A stretch of 64,000 bases of DNA from Legionella spiritensis (GCF_900186965.1 NZ_LT906457.1:62001-126000), one strand, 5' to 3'; positions 1-10,295 are shown, counted from the stretch's first letter. Translations and numbers: made by a program. The notes: generated by a model from the letters alone, not told the origin.

Positions 1-657
1 GTTACGGGAGCGGATATCCACCCAGAACGCCAGAAATATCATGGCAAGTCCGAAATACATGGACACCATGGCTCTTAACTCAAAACTATATTGACTGTGT
101 TGACCGAGCATGGCCGCTATATCCATGGACATGTACCATAAGGTTACGGCAACAGGCATGAGCATGAAGGGATAGCGGTAAATCCAGGCCAGAATAATGC
201 CGACGGCAAGCGTCCCCAGTTCCATAAAAATCCAGTGCCATTTGATGTACGCATGATAATCGCGATACACGCTGCTATCCGGCCACCAGCCCATAGCCAG
301 TTGCAAACCATAAATAGCCAGGGGAGTCAGGCACACGACAAAGGTCGCGCAGATCCCCGCCGGGGTTTTTAGTTGTTTTTTATGAAATACCGAGGTCAGT
401 GATAATCCCAGGATGCCATAAAGAATGGACAGATAAAAAAGTCCCCATCCGCCGAAGGTTTCCCACCCCAGATTCATGAATAAGGTCATGGCACCGATGG
501 CGATGAGTCCTCCGAAGTAATAAAGTACGTTAGTTAGATTAAACTCTGGCGCAAGTTCGTCCTGTTCGTGTAGAAAATCAAGTAATTGGTCCGCCTGTCG
601 TGCGTTAATAATTCGGGCATCGACTGCTTTATTTAAAACAGATCGTGAAATTTTCAT
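1..657 (-). CDS. Partial polytopic membrane protein, DUF2157-like
   Basis: An open frame runs from an ATG at 657 off the left edge (219 codons visible). A GGAGGG ribosome-binding site lies 4 bases before the ATG. The first 45 residues are soluble and rich in Ala/Asp/Gln (start MKISRSVLNKAVDARIINAR), followed by at least five hydrophobic segments separated by short loops, including GMTLFMNLGW-like and aromatic-rich Trp/Tyr stretches. This layout, a short N-terminal helical region followed by many membrane spans, resembles DUF2157-type inner-membrane proteins. The function is unknown and the C-terminus lies outside the window. It is separated by about 120 bases from the efflux operon, which is transcribed in the same direction. 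Confidence 0.75.
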   Translation of the reverse strand, partial: MKISRSVLNKAVDARIINARQADQLLDFLHEQDELAPEFNLTNVLYYFGGLIAIGAMTLFMNLGWETFGGWGLFYLSILYGILGLSLTSVFHKKQLKTPAGICATFVVCLTPLAIYGLQLAMGWWPDSSVYRDYHAYIKWHWIFMELGTLAVGIILAWIYRYPFMLMPVAVTLWYMSMDIAAMLGQHSQYSFELRAMVSMYFGLAMIFLAFWVDIRSRN

Positions 658-780
658 TATTCCCTCCACGCCATGCTCACCGGAACGACAGAGATTAAGC
701 GGGTTTGATCCTATTTAAGAGTATAGATGGAGATTGAAGAAACAATATGTATTTTGTACAAATTGGTCCGGCGAGAATGT

Positions 781-1974
781 TTACTCGCTACGTAAAGACA
801 CCATGGGTTCCAGCCTTGACGCACGTCTCGCCGGATAAAAGCCAAAGAAGATTCCGGTCGCCACGGATACGACAAAACCGGCCAGGGGAGGCAAAAAATA
901 AAATGTAAACGGCCAGTCACTGAAATAAGCGACGATACGGGTGAAAATCAATCCTGAAAGAACCCCAAGCACACCACCGAGAAGAGAGAGCATCACCGAC
1001 TCCACCAGAAACAGCGCCTGAATTTCACGATTTCTTGCCCCGACGGCTTTGCGCACACCGATTTCCTTTTTGCGTTCACTGACCGAAACCAGCATGACAT
1101 TCATCACCCCGATACCGCCTACCAGCAATGAAATGCTGCCAATCACCGCCAGCAGCAAGGTAAATATCCGCCCCTGATTCTCCATGCTGGCAATGATTTG
1201 CTTGGCGCTGCGCGGAAATACTTGCAACCTGGGCGCCCGGGTCTGGATAAATTGCTTGATTCCGGCAATGACGTTATCGATATTGCTGTCGGGTTTCAGT
1301 AGCAACACGGCGTTATTGATGGTGCTGTCCTTATTGACCAGCGGCATTCCGGCAATCGGGATAATCACCGACTGGTTCACGTCTTCGTTAAAAAACGCGT
1401 TTTCCTGCCAGGGTTTCGCAACTCCGATGATGGTATAAAGCGACTGGCCAATACGTAATTGCTGACCAATGGGATCCTCCATGGTGACCTGGCGTAACTG
1501 TTGCGCCAGTTTATCTCCAATGACACAGAAATGCTCAAAAGATTCCACGAAAGACACGAAATGGCCGCGTGCCAGTTGAATATTGATGATTTTTGCCAGG
1601 GATTCATCCGCGCCAATAATAGCGCCTTGCAGCTTATGGCCTTGAAAGCTCATGGATTGATAAGCGGTTGCGTAAGGAGCAATCCGCAAGACGGCGGGAA
1701 TTTGTTCAGGAATTTGCCGCCATGTTTCCAGTGATATCACATTGTCGCCGCTATGAGATTTGCCATGTTCTTTCTGGAAAACGGAGACGGCCAGCAAATC
1801 GGTACCGAGCGCCTTAAACTGAGCCAGCGCTTTTTCAGTGGCTAACTGGCCGCAGCTGATTAAGGCGACTACCGCTGCTGTGCCCACTAGTATACCCAGT
1901 ATCGCCAGAAAGGAGCGTAATTTGGCGGCTCCCAAATTAATCAGGGCCTGCTGGGTGTGGCCAAATAACGTCAT
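781..1974 (-). CDS. MacB/FtsX-type ABC transporter permease
   Basis: This 397-residue permease has one N-terminal membrane helix (about residues 20-40), a large periplasmic domain, and three C-terminal helices containing the FtsX-family segment GGIGVMNVMLVSVSERKKEI. The start is the ATG at 1974, which overlaps the ATPase stop codon as ATGA; the longer open frame upstream is only the ATPase coding region. MacB normally carries its nucleotide-binding domain in the same chain, but here ATPase and permease are separate, as in LolCDE- or YknYZ-like systems. With the adjacent periplasmic lipoprotein and TolC-like genes it should form a tripartite mechanotransmission exporter. The substrate cannot be read from the sequence. 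Confidence 0.9.
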   Translation of the reverse strand: MTLFGHTQQALINLGAAKLRSFLAILGILVGTAAVVALISCGQLATEKALAQFKALGTDLLAVSVFQKEHGKSHSGDNVISLETWRQIPEQIPAVLRIAPYATAYQSMSFQGHKLQGAIIGADESLAKIINIQLARGHFVSFVESFEHFCVIGDKLAQQLRQVTMEDPIGQQLRIGQSLYTIIGVAKPWQENAFFNEDVNQSVIIPIAGMPLVNKDSTINNAVLLLKPDSNIDNVIAGIKQFIQTRAPRLQVFPRSAKQIIASMENQGRIFTLLLAVIGSISLLVGGIGVMNVMLVSVSERKKEIGVRKAVGARNREIQALFLVESVMLSLLGGVLGVLSGLIFTRIVAYFSDWPFTFYFLPPLAGFVVSVATGIFFGFYPARRASRLEPMVSLRSE

Positions 1975-2660
1975 TGGTGGCTCTCGGCAACAACCTGGCC
2001 GTCGGCGAGGGTAATGCGCCTCGCGCAACGGGCGGCTACCTGTTCGTCGTGCGTCACCATGATGATGGTTCGTCCTTCGCGATGCAAGGCAAGAAACAGA
2101 TTCATGACGTCGCTTCCTGTTTTCGAGTCCAGAGCGCCTGTCGGTTCATCCGCCAGAATTATTTGGGGTTCCCCCACCAAAGCACGGGCGATAGCCACAC
2201 GTTGCTGTTGCCCGCCGGATAATTGATTGGGACGATGCGTTGCAAAATCCTGCATGCCGACCCGTTGCAGAGCAGTCATGACCCGTTTTTCAATATCATC
2301 GGACGCCACATTGCGGTAGATCAGGGGTAGGGCCACATTTTGGCGGGCGGTAAATCGTGGTAGTAAATTAAATTGCTGAAAGACAAATCCGATGTGACGG
2401 TTGCGTAACAGCGCCGCTTCATCCTCGTCAAGTCCGGCAATATTGCGCTGGTTTAACACATATTGGCCCTCATCGGCTTTATCAAGCAGGCCAATGATGT
2501 TCATTAACGTGGATTTTCCGGAACCGGATGCGCCTACGATCGCCAGCAGTTCCCCTTCGGATACCGTCAGGGATACCTGTTTCAAAACCTGGCTTGCGAC
2601 ATCTCCGATGCGATAGGTTTTTACCAGATTTTTTAAAACGATAAGTGTGTTATCAACCAT
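1971..2660 (-). CDS. ABC transporter ATPase (MacB/LolD type)
   Basis: A 229-residue nucleotide-binding subunit with Walker A GASGSGKST, signature LSGGQQQRVAIARAL, Walker B followed by DEPTGALDS, and the H-loop in MVTHDEQ. These place it in the MacB/LolD/FtsE group. The ATG at 2660 overlaps the end of the upstream lipoprotein gene by 8 bases and is preferred over a GTG 15 bases earlier. The stop overlaps the permease start. It should power the adjacent permease and draw substrate from the periplasm or the outer leaflet of the inner membrane. The family call is firm; the transported molecule is unknown. Confidence 0.93.
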   Translation of the reverse strand: MVDNTLIVLKNLVKTYRIGDVASQVLKQVSLTVSEGELLAIVGASGSGKSTLMNIIGLLDKADEGQYVLNQRNIAGLDEDEAALLRNRHIGFVFQQFNLLPRFTARQNVALPLIYRNVASDDIEKRVMTALQRVGMQDFATHRPNQLSGGQQQRVAIARALVGEPQIILADEPTGALDSKTGSDVMNLFLALHREGRTIIMVTHDEQVAARCARRITLADGQVVAESHQ

Positions 2661-3798
2661 ATTCGACCACGTCACCGATGTTTAAACCGTCTTCGATCAC
2701 CACCTTGTCCGCTTGCGCCGCCCCGGTTTTGACCAGACGTTTTTCCAAAGCACCCCGGGATGTGCGTACCATAACCATACTGGCGCCTTTTTCCTGTTGT
2801 ACTGCGGCAATGGGTACCAATAGCTTGTCATCGCTGTCTATCCCGAGTTCGATGGACGCACTCATACCCACTTTAATCCATTTTCGTTGTTCCCCGGTTA
2901 ATTGTTTTACTTCAACTATGGCGTTAAAGGAAGGCAGTGTGCCGCCGGTGCTCATGGATGCCTGGTTATTGACCGCAATCAGTTTGCCATGCAAAACCTG
3001 TTTGCCCATGGCGACGCCGGTAATGGTGGCATCCATACCGGTATGAATTTTATCAATATCGATTTCCGGTACGTCTATTTCAACGCTGATCCCGCTCAAA
3101 TCACCAACTAGAGCAATGACCTGTCCCGATTTGACGCTGGTGCCTACGGATGGCCTGCCGGTCTTTTCATCTCCTGATTTGGGGGGATACAGCAAGACGC
3201 CATCGGCCGGGGCTTTCAGGTAGATTCGGTTATGCTGAGTGGTTAACGCCTCGCGGACTTTATCAAATTCGGCGAGACTTAAGTCGGATAAATGCTGCGC
3301 GGTTTTATCATCCATTTTTTCAATCATTTCCGTCAGCTTGCGCGTTGCCTGCATTAAGGAGATCCGTGCGGTATCGAGACTGGATTTTTCACTCAGGTAA
3401 TTGTTTTTGGAAAGCAGTCCCGCCTCCCAGAGCTCCTGTGTTCCGGTAAATTTTGCCTTGGCGACGTTGAAGCTGTCTTTGGCTTTTAAATAGTCCGTCA
3501 GCGTGTCGTTGTATTGTTTTTGTAACTCGCTGGAATTCAGAATCATCACCACATCACCTGCCCGCACCATTTGGCCATAGTGATAATTCATGGTTTCCAC
3601 GACGGCGTCTGTAGGACTGGTCAGGGTGTTTTCCCGCAGGGGCTGTACATTGCCGGTAAAATACAAGGATTTATGGATGGATTCCTTTTTGACCACGTAG
3701 GTCATGGTCGAATCTTTTTTCTCCTCATGACCTTTTCCGCAGGCTGCCAGTACCGCTGCAAGACTTATAAAAAAGAAAACGAGCAATTTGTTTTTCAT
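2653..3798 (-). CDS. MacA-like periplasmic adaptor lipoprotein
   Basis: This 381-residue membrane-fusion (RND/MacA adaptor) protein starts with a lipoprotein signal: positively charged MKNK, a hydrophobic stretch, then lipobox LAAC with Cys20 as the predicted lipidated residue. It then shows the split biotinyl-lipoyl-like domain (the half near GQMVRAGDVVMIL and its partner near VKSGQVIALVGDL), an alpha-helical hairpin of about 100 residues between them, and a beta-barrel region. It links the inner-membrane permease to the outer-membrane channel. The ATG overlaps the stop of the upstream TolC-like gene as ATGA, so expression is probably translationally coupled. Confidence 0.9.
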   Translation of the reverse strand: MKNKLLVFFFISLAAVLAACGKGHEEKKDSTMTYVVKKESIHKSLYFTGNVQPLRENTLTSPTDAVVETMNYHYGQMVRAGDVVMILNSSELQKQYNDTLTDYLKAKDSFNVAKAKFTGTQELWEAGLLSKNNYLSEKSSLDTARISLMQATRKLTEMIEKMDDKTAQHLSDLSLAEFDKVREALTTQHNRIYLKAPADGVLLYPPKSGDEKTGRPSVGTSVKSGQVIALVGDLSGISVEIDVPEIDIDKIHTGMDATITGVAMGKQVLHGKLIAVNNQASMSTGGTLPSFNAIVEVKQLTGEQRKWIKVGMSASIELGIDSDDKLLVPIAAVQQEKGASMVMVRTSRGALEKRLVKTGAAQADKVVIEDGLNIGDVVEYG

Positions 3799-5414
3799 TC
3801 GCCGTACCTGAGTTTGATGTGCCAGTGATCCAGGGTTGTTCCCAACACACGCTGGAGATCGGACAGTTGGTTAAGATACGCTATTTTGGCACTGATTAAA
3901 CCCGCCTGTGCCTGTAGCAATTGATTCTGAGTGTTATTTACGTCGAGAGCGCTGGCGATTCCGGCCTGCTGTTTTTTCTTTTCCAGCTGGTAGGATTGCA
4001 GAGCCAGTTTAACCTGCTTTTCAGCCAGTTGATAGCGTTTGGCCAGGCTCTCGATGTTATTGATGGTGTTGGTGATTTTGGTAATCAACGCCCTTCGCAT
4101 GGCAATCGTATTCAAGCGGTCTTTTTCCAGTTTGACTTTGGCATTGATGAGTTGGCTGCGGCGGTTGAGATCATTGATTGGAATGGTGACTGTAATTCGC
4201 GCGGATTCGGTGATGTTGCGCCCGTTATAAATGCCGCTCAAGCCGTTGTTACCGTCTACGTCCGTCACTCGCCCGCTTTGCACATTGGCACCGACCTCGA
4301 TTTCCCATAATTGCCTGTTTTTGGCTACGGTATAGGCGCGCTCATCGGCTCTAAGCAGCATTTTCTGCGCCAGGTATTGCGTGTTGTGCTTGAGGGCCAT
4401 GGTAATGGATTGCTGCAAATCAGGAACGGTTACCTTACCGACCTCGACATCGCTGGGTACGGAAAGACGCGTTTCGGGATCAAGTCCTATCGTTTGCAAC
4501 AAATCCTGGGCGGATGTTTTAAACTCGTTTTCCGCCTGTTCCACCATCAGGCTCAGGGATTCGATCTGGTACGACTGCTGAATATTGCCGGTGGGCTCCA
4601 ACTGTCCGGCCTTAATTTTTTTTTCATTGATGGCAAAGGTTTTTTTGGCTTCCTTAAGTTGCCGCCGTTGATTTTCCAGATTATTGCCGCTGAGAATCAA
4701 GGTCCGGTAAGCGCCGATAACCTGGGTGATCTGATCGCTGACGCCTTGCCGTAAATTGATTTTATTGAGCCATTCCGCGTCCCTGGCATTGAGCAGGGAT
4801 GCTTCGTTTACGGCTTTGCCAAAGCCGTTTAACAAGGGTTGTTTGATGCCAAGGTTCAGAACCGGGCTGTAATTATTGTAGGTGTTGACGTTATTATCCA
4901 TATTAAGGGACAGTGTCGTTCCCAATTTGGTTTTCATATGCACTTCCGGGGTGGCCAGGTAGCTTTTACTGGTATTATTGCCTATGCCGCTGAAATGGCT
5001 TCGATCAACGGCGGCGGAGCCGGCCAACGCGTATTGCAGTTCAAATTCGTTTTCGGCCAGACGCAGTTGATAGCGTTGGACGATGCGATCCAGTTCAGCA
5101 TTTTGAATGTTGGGGTTATAGCGTAATGCCAGCAAAATGGCTTCCCGTAAACCCAGGCGTTGCACTTTTTTATGAAGGGCTTTGGGGGATGTGGGTAGTT
5201 CGACCCAGTGCTCGAGCATGTATTCGGGGTTCTCGATGGCTTCCTTAAGGCGTTGCTCCGCCTCACCAAGACGGGTTGTTTCCAGTGGTGTAATCCAGCG
5301 TTTCAATGAGAGACTTTCCGGCGTTTGCCCGGACGAACCGGGAGCCGCCGCCTGACCTGCGGCAATATGAAACAATAATAAAATACAGGCCGGCAGCAGT
5401 TTCCGCCCGTTCAT
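3795..5414 (-). CDS. TolC-family outer-membrane efflux channel
   Basis: About 539 residues. An N-terminal signal peptide ends near AAGQAAA. The mature protein has the duplicated helical layout of the outer-membrane efflux protein family, with long amphipathic Gln/Asn/Leu-rich helices (for example around QNQLLQAQAGLISAKIAYLN near the C-terminus) and beta segments with GIKQPLLNGFGKA, a typical OEP motif. The first gene of the four-gene export operon, it should provide the outer-membrane duct. The ATG at 5414 is preferred to a TTG 15 bases upstream, because it begins a standard basic-hydrophobic signal peptide (MNGRKLLPA). The promoter should lie in 5415-5527. Confidence 0.88.
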   Translation of the reverse strand: MNGRKLLPACILLLFHIAAGQAAAPGSSGQTPESLSLKRWITPLETTRLGEAEQRLKEAIENPEYMLEHWVELPTSPKALHKKVQRLGLREAILLALRYNPNIQNAELDRIVQRYQLRLAENEFELQYALAGSAAVDRSHFSGIGNNTSKSYLATPEVHMKTKLGTTLSLNMDNNVNTYNNYSPVLNLGIKQPLLNGFGKAVNEASLLNARDAEWLNKINLRQGVSDQITQVIGAYRTLILSGNNLENQRRQLKEAKKTFAINEKKIKAGQLEPTGNIQQSYQIESLSLMVEQAENEFKTSAQDLLQTIGLDPETRLSVPSDVEVGKVTVPDLQQSITMALKHNTQYLAQKMLLRADERAYTVAKNRQLWEIEVGANVQSGRVTDVDGNNGLSGIYNGRNITESARITVTIPINDLNRRSQLINAKVKLEKDRLNTIAMRRALITKITNTINNIESLAKRYQLAEKQVKLALQSYQLEKKKQQAGIASALDVNNTQNQLLQAQAGLISAKIAYLNQLSDLQRVLGTTLDHWHIKLRYGE

Positions 5415-5528
5415 CAATAGTGCTACCAAACCTGAATCCTGAGATTAATCATGTCTAAAATTAAACCACATTTTTGATTTTTACAGAAGGGGAAACGCTG
5501 TTTTCATGTAAAATAGTTGCCTCGATGG

Positions 5529-5555
5529 GTGAACCAATGACGGATATCGGTTCAC
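5529..5555. other. Short inverted repeat in the ubiI/efflux intergenic region
   Basis: GTGAACC (5529-5535) and GGTTCAC (5549-5555) form a 7-bp stem with a 13-base loop just past the stop of the flavin monooxygenase gene. No U-tract follows in either direction, so it is at best a weak terminator. Confidence 0.35.
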
Positions 5556-5560
5556 GGGCT

Positions 5561-6727
5561 CTAACTCATCTGACCGGCTGCGTGTGCTATGAACAGTCGT
5601 TTCAACGGCGGCAGACGGTCACACCATTGTAAACCGGCACGACGCAGCATAGCTACCGGCGGTAACGGATTGGCGAACAGGGCTTTTAATCCCTGCATCA
5701 GCGCGATACTTTGCCACACCGCATGCTTGCGGCGACGTTGGTAGGCCAGCAGTGTTCTGGCCGCCGTGAGGCCGTAACCTTGATCGAGGCAGGTAAGCCA
5801 GCTTGCCACATCGGCTAGTCCGATATTTAATCCCAGGCCGGCCAGAGGGTGAATCGTGTGGGCCGCATCACCCAGTAACAACCAGTTTTTGCCAACGTAT
5901 TGTCTGGTATGGCGCATGCTTAAGGGAAATGTGTGACGTTCGCTGACGGATTCTATCTGCCCCAGTTTGCAGGCAAAGGCATCGGCCAGTTGCTGTTGAA
6001 ACGAGGCTTCGTCCAGCATTTTTAATGCTTTTGCGCGGCTGGGTGTGGTAGACCAGACTATGGAACATTGCCGGTCATTGGCCAGCGGCAGGAAAGCCAG
6101 GGGCCCGTCACGGTGAAACACTTGCCAGGCGGTTCGCTGATGGTTTTTTTCAGTCTGTACCGTCGCAATCAAAGCCTGTTGGTGATAAGACCAGGTGGTC
6201 ATGGGCAGGGACAGCTTTTGTCGGGTAGGTGAATTGGCGCCATCGGCAATCATGAGCAGTCGGGTGTGCCGGCGCCAGTGTTCACCGATAACCTCGATGT
6301 GTTCCGGCTCTTCCTTGATGTTGACTACCGTTTGCTCAGGAAACAGGGTCACATTTTCCATAGACGCCATGCACCGCAGCAGTGCCTGTTTGATAACGGA
6401 TTCCTCAATAATTGTTCCGAGGCGGCTGTCGGCGATCAGGCGGGCATCAAAATCAATGCTGGCACCGGTCGCTGCGTCCCAGACGTGCATGTGGGAATAG
6501 GGAGAAAGGCGTGCTTCATTCAGCAACCCCCAGACGCCCAGTTGCCGTAATAAATTCTCCGACGCCTGGTTGATAGCATACACCCGCAGATCCGGCCTGT
6601 CGCTATGGACGGTCAGGGTGCCGGCGTCAATCACGGCTACGGTTAAATCGCGTTTTGCCATGGCTAAAGCGGCCGTGAGACCGACGACTCCTCCACCAAC
6701 TACAAGAACATCATAGGTCGGTTGCAT
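5561..6727 (-). CDS. ubiI: UbiH/UbiI-family FAD-dependent hydroxylase (second copy)
   Basis: A 388-residue flavoprotein monooxygenase with the N-terminal FAD Rossmann motif [20 protein letters not shown], the mid-protein DG motif (LLMIADGANSPTRQ), and the conserved WLLLGDAAHTIHPLAGLGLN motif that binds the FAD ribityl. It should hydroxylate a ring carbon of the ubiquinone precursor at the inner membrane. The start MQPTYDVL at 6727 is chosen because upstream codons belong to the overlapping ubiH frame; the two genes overlap by 17 bases. The order ygfB-pepP-ubiH-visC/ubiI is the classic gammaproteobacterial operon. Assignment to UbiI (C5) rather than UbiF (C6) rests on gene order. Confidence 0.85.
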   Translation of the reverse strand: MQPTYDVLVVGGGVVGLTAALAMAKRDLTVAVIDAGTLTVHSDRPDLRVYAINQASENLLRQLGVWGLLNEARLSPYSHMHVWDAATGASIDFDARLIADSRLGTIIEESVIKQALLRCMASMENVTLFPEQTVVNIKEEPEHIEVIGEHWRRHTRLLMIADGANSPTRQKLSLPMTTWSYHQQALIATVQTEKNHQRTAWQVFHRDGPLAFLPLANDRQCSIVWSTTPSRAKALKMLDEASFQQQLADAFACKLGQIESVSERHTFPLSMRHTRQYVGKNWLLLGDAAHTIHPLAGLGLNIGLADVASWLTCLDQGYGLTAARTLLAYQRRRKHAVWQSIALMQGLKALFANPLPPVAMLRRAGLQWCDRLPPLKRLFIAHAAGQMS

Positions 6728-7925
6728 CCGCGCGCTCCTTATCAAGGCCAATTCCACAAACCAGATCAGGTACAATACCTGCGTAACCACGTGCGTAATG
6801 GCTTAATAGCGATTTTAAAAAAGGTGACTGATTCATAACCATTAACCCGAAGCTCCGCCCCGTTCCCAAGCCGGGAAGGCGGCTGCCAAACACCCGGATC
6901 AAACCGTCCGTAAGCCGCGTCACGGCTGTTTGATCATGATGGCGCATGGTTACGTAGGCCGATAAGGCCGCCGGTTGTATGCCGTTTTGAATGAGACACT
7001 GTGCCAGTGCCGCGACATCGCGCAACCCCAGGTTAAAGCCTTGTCCGGCAACAGGATGCAGTGTTTGGGCGGCGTTGCCTACAAACACCAGGGGCCAATC
7101 CGCTTTTTGAGGCATGGTTACCTGGCGCAAGGGGAATGTGGTGCGATGGCCGGCTTTGACGAGCCGGCCAAGTTTGTAGCCAAAAGTGCGTTGCAGATGG
7201 CGCAGGAACGAGCGCTCATCCAGAGCCTGTAATCGTTGTGCCTCGTCTGGAGGCATGCACCAGATCATGGCGGCACGACGATGGGTCATGGGCAGCATGG
7301 CAAGCGGGCCTGTGGCGGTGAATCGTTCATAGGCGCATTGGTTGTGATCACGGCCAAGCCCGATATTGGCAACCAGAGCGTGTTGATTGTAGTTTTTGGT
7401 CCGAACGGATAATCCGGTCAGACGCCGGACGGTTGATTGCCCTCCGTCCGCTGCGACCAGAAGACGTGTTTTGATGACGCGTTCTTCCTGTCCGTAAAGT
7501 ACCGTAGCCAGTCCTTGTTCGGCATCGAGCCTAATCAGTTGAGCCGGTGCCAGAAGCTGATTAGGCTGCAACAATCGATGCAGGGCACGATGGATGACTT
7601 GTAATTCCACCACATAACCTAGCGGCTCATGCGGTTTGGCGTTTAATTGTGCGGTGCCGAAGCGGAATTGTTCCGATACATGGATGGTGTCAATTGCCGT
7701 CGTATCTTCAGCCAGCAGCGGCCAGAGACCCAGCATGTCAAGAATGGTCGCACTGGCCGGTGACAGGGCCAGGGTGCGGGCGTCGAAATCAGGGCGTAGC
7801 GTGTCGCTGTAAGGCTGTGCCTCTATCATGAGAGTGCGATAGCCTGCGCCTCGCAAGGCGAGCAGCAGGGATGCACCAATTAAACCGCCTCCGATGATGA
7901 GGACGTCAGTTTCTTGTTCAGTCAC
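6711..7925 (-). CDS. ubiH: 2-octaprenyl-6-methoxyphenol hydroxylase, UbiH
   Basis: A 404-residue FAD monooxygenase with [20 protein letters not shown] at the N-terminus, the [11 protein letters not shown] motif in the middle, and [21 protein letters not shown] near residue 290. It should hydroxylate the benzoquinone ring during ubiquinone synthesis. Translation starts at a GTG (7925) inside the last codons of pepP: the sequence ATGCGTGACTGA contains both, an 8-base overlap that suggests coupling. Length matches the family. Sequence and operon position together support UbiH over other paralogues. Confidence 0.9.
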   Translation of the reverse strand: MTEQETDVLIIGGGLIGASLLLALRGAGYRTLMIEAQPYSDTLRPDFDARTLALSPASATILDMLGLWPLLAEDTTAIDTIHVSEQFRFGTAQLNAKPHEPLGYVVELQVIHRALHRLLQPNQLLAPAQLIRLDAEQGLATVLYGQEERVIKTRLLVAADGGQSTVRRLTGLSVRTKNYNQHALVANIGLGRDHNQCAYERFTATGPLAMLPMTHRRAAMIWCMPPDEAQRLQALDERSFLRHLQRTFGYKLGRLVKAGHRTTFPLRQVTMPQKADWPLVFVGNAAQTLHPVAGQGFNLGLRDVAALAQCLIQNGIQPAALSAYVTMRHHDQTAVTRLTDGLIRVFGSRLPGLGTGRSFGLMVMNQSPFLKSLLSHYARGYAGIVPDLVCGIGLDKERADATDL

Positions 7926-9225
7926 GCATTAATGCCTCAATGTCCTCAATTGATACCGGTAAGGCCGCCGTAAGATTTTCATGGCCTTTTTTGGTCACCA
8001 GAATGTCGTCTTCAATACGCACACCAATGTTCCACCAGCGCGGATCGACGCCCGGCAGGTTGGCGCTGATGTACAAACCGGGCTCAACGGTCAGTACCAT
8101 GCCGGGTTCGAGGGGGCGCCATTGGTCATTGATTTTGTAACTGCCGCAGTCATGAACATCCAGACCCAGCCAGTGTCCGGAATTATGCATGTAAAACGGC
8201 TTGTAAGCCATCTCGGCGATCAGCGTGTCCACATCGCCTTGCAGCAGGCCAAGCTCACACAACCCCGAGGTTAAAATCCGGACTATGGTCTGTTGAATCC
8301 TGTTCCATAAAACACCTGGTTTGATGCAGGCAATTCCGGCTTGCTGCGCCTGTAATACCAGTTCGTACACGGCTCGTTGTTCCTCGCTAAAGCGGCCGTT
8401 AACCGGAAAAGTGCGGGTAATATCCGCTGCGTAATTATGATATTCACCCCCGGCGTCAATTAATACCAGATCCCCCTCATGCAATGGCTGATTGTTCTCG
8501 GTGTAATGAAGAATGCAGGTGTTCGCACCGCTGCCGACAATGGGATCATAGGCGACGCTGCGGCAACCTTGCCGGGTAAATTCATGGAGTAATTCCGCTT
8601 CCAGTTCGTATTCGCAATTCACATGGCGGCATATTTGCATGGCTCTCTTGTGAGCTGTTACGGAAATTTCCGCAGCGCGGCGCATCAGATTGATTTCCGC
8701 TTCGCTTTTAAAGAGGCGCATTTCACTGATGAAAGGATCGGGATCACAGATCATGGTGGGCGCTTTTATACCCCGTCTCACCTGATTTTTAAGTGTTTGA
8801 ATGGTTTGAATAATTCGGGATTCATAGTCCGGGTAACGGCCCATCGGGAAATACACCGCACTTTTACCGGAAAGCAATTCCGGCAGGCGAGAAGGCAGGC
8901 TGTCAATCGGATACGCCTCTTGCAAACCTAAAACGTCACGGGCCTGTTCCTGACCCAATCGTTTCCCTGTCCACTGTTCCTGTGCCGGATCATGAGGCCT
9001 GTTGAACAGATAAGTGTCACCTTCCTTCCCTCCCATAATGATCAGCAAGGCTTCCGGTTCATTAAACCCTGTTAAATAACTAAAGTCACTTGATTGCCGA
9101 AAGCGATAATGCGTATCGCCGCTACGTGATACTTCCCGGGCGGAGGGGATGACCGCCACGGCGTCCGCGGCCATCATCCGCGCAAGTTTTATCCGTCTTG
9201 CCTGATATTCCTGCTGGGTAATCAT
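7918..9225 (-). CDS. pepP: Xaa-Pro aminopeptidase PepP
   Basis: A 435-residue M24B metallopeptidase that removes N-terminal residues linked to proline. The N-terminal creatinase-like domain (residues 1-170) is followed by the pita-bread catalytic domain. Metal ligands are visible: Asp in [10 protein letters not shown], Asp in YAADITRTF, His in [13 protein letters not shown], Glu in TVEPGLYI and Glu in [10 protein letters not shown]. The ATG at 9225 sits 47 bases after the ygfB stop and keeps the conserved [11 protein letters not shown] start. Operon with ygfB upstream and ubiH downstream. Confidence 0.95.
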   Translation of the reverse strand: MITQQEYQARRIKLARMMAADAVAVIPSAREVSRSGDTHYRFRQSSDFSYLTGFNEPEALLIIMGGKEGDTYLFNRPHDPAQEQWTGKRLGQEQARDVLGLQEAYPIDSLPSRLPELLSGKSAVYFPMGRYPDYESRIIQTIQTLKNQVRRGIKAPTMICDPDPFISEMRLFKSEAEINLMRRAAEISVTAHKRAMQICRHVNCEYELEAELLHEFTRQGCRSVAYDPIVGSGANTCILHYTENNQPLHEGDLVLIDAGGEYHNYAADITRTFPVNGRFSEEQRAVYELVLQAQQAGIACIKPGVLWNRIQQTIVRILTSGLCELGLLQGDVDTLIAEMAYKPFYMHNSGHWLGLDVHDCGSYKINDQWRPLEPGMVLTVEPGLYISANLPGVDPRWWNIGVRIEDDILVTKKGHENLTAALPVSIEDIEALMRD

Positions 9226-9272
9226 GATAGTGTCCTTTTAATTGCTGCTAATTCCGTGGCGCGCCCGGAATG

Positions 9273-9860
9273 TTAATGGGTTATGTCCGAATGGCCTGAT
9301 TCCCGGCCTCCCTCATTGTGCAACAGATCCCCGTGCAGGCGTAAAACCGCCATGCGGGCGTATTCGCTTACTTCCATCAACGCCTTTTCATCTTCTTCGT
9401 CGACTTGCAGGGATTCGTAATCCAGTTGCGCAAATTCCAGGATATGTTGCAGGACTTCCTGGGTCTCGTCGTCATCGAATTGATCATAACTGACACCGGC
9501 CATGGTTATGCCTTGCGTAAAGCCTTCACACCATTCACTAAACGCCTGGGCCCGGCTAACCAATGGTTCGTGCTCATCCGGCAATAGTAATTGAAATTCA
9601 AAATCAAGGGCGTCTATTTGCTGTTGGCTCAGGGCGTAGACATTAAAAAGGGCCAAAGCCGCCGTTCTGGTTGCGTCGTCTTTGTGGTGCATCACCAGCG
9701 CGCGTAAATACTCCTCCCCTTCACGGGAAGCGCCGGCACAAAGATATCCGCACATGACGCCGTGTAGCTCGCTGCTTGAAATAGGCAGATTGAGAACGGC
9801 GATACGCGCTGAAAAATCCTGGTAGGCAGGCATATGATTCAAGTTTGTTTCAACGGACAT
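9273..9860 (-). CDS. ygfB: YgfB/UPF0149 family protein
   Basis: A 195-residue acidic protein with the UPF0149 pattern: SSSELHGVMCGYLCAGAS near residue 30 and FSEWCEGFTQGITMAG near residue 105, followed by an acidic DEEDEKALMEVSEYARMAV segment. The family is helical; its members act as regulators in some gammaproteobacteria, but the role here is not evident. First gene of the ygfB-pepP-ubiH-ubiI operon and divergent from zapA; the shared promoter region is 9861-9962. Confidence 0.9.
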   Translation of the reverse strand: MSVETNLNHMPAYQDFSARIAVLNLPISSSELHGVMCGYLCAGASREGEEYLRALVMHHKDDATRTAALALFNVYALSQQQIDALDFEFQLLLPDEHEPLVSRAQAFSEWCEGFTQGITMAGVSYDQFDDDETQEVLQHILEFAQLDYESLQVDEEDEKALMEVSEYARMAVLRLHGDLLHNEGGRESGHSDITH

Positions 9861-9962
9861 AACAGGCTCGCAAAAGCAAATGGCTAATGATAACTGATTT
9901 GCCGGAACAAGCCAAAATTGTTACTATTTGCTAAACGCTGTGACTCCTTCAGAGGCTTGTAT

Positions 9963-10295
9963 ATGACGGCACCCAAAACTTGTTCGGTGAGATTGTTAGA
10001 TAAAACCTATGAAATCAAATGTCCTGAGCATGAGATTCATAATTTGCAGCAGGCGGCGCAAAAGCTTCAGGAACAATTGCTCGCGAACAAACGGAAATTC
10101 AAGCAGCTGGATGATTTTCAAAATCTGTTGCTTGCTTCGTTGCACGTCAGTCATGAGTTGATCAGTTATCAAAAACTCCAGGAGCAGCAGCGCCATCAGG
10201 TGACCCAGTTTATCAGTTCGCTGGAAAATAAAATTAATCAGGTGGTGAGCGGCAATTCCGAAGCTGAGCCGCAGGCGGTTGATTCATCGGCTTGA
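9963..10295 (+). CDS. zapA: Cell division protein ZapA
   Basis: 110 residues. The beta-alpha N-terminal part (VRLLDKTYEIKCPEHEIHNL) is followed by a long coiled coil rich in Gln/Leu/Lys, matching ZapA, which crosslinks FtsZ filaments at the division ring. The ATG at 9963 has an AGAGGC site 6 bases upstream; the TTG 45 bases earlier lacks one and precedes the conserved N-terminus. 6S RNA follows directly, as in many gammaproteobacteria. Confidence 0.9.
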   Translation: MTAPKTCSVRLLDKTYEIKCPEHEIHNLQQAAQKLQEQLLANKRKFKQLDDFQNLLLASLHVSHELISYQKLQEQQRHQVTQFISSLENKINQVVSGNSEAEPQAVDSSA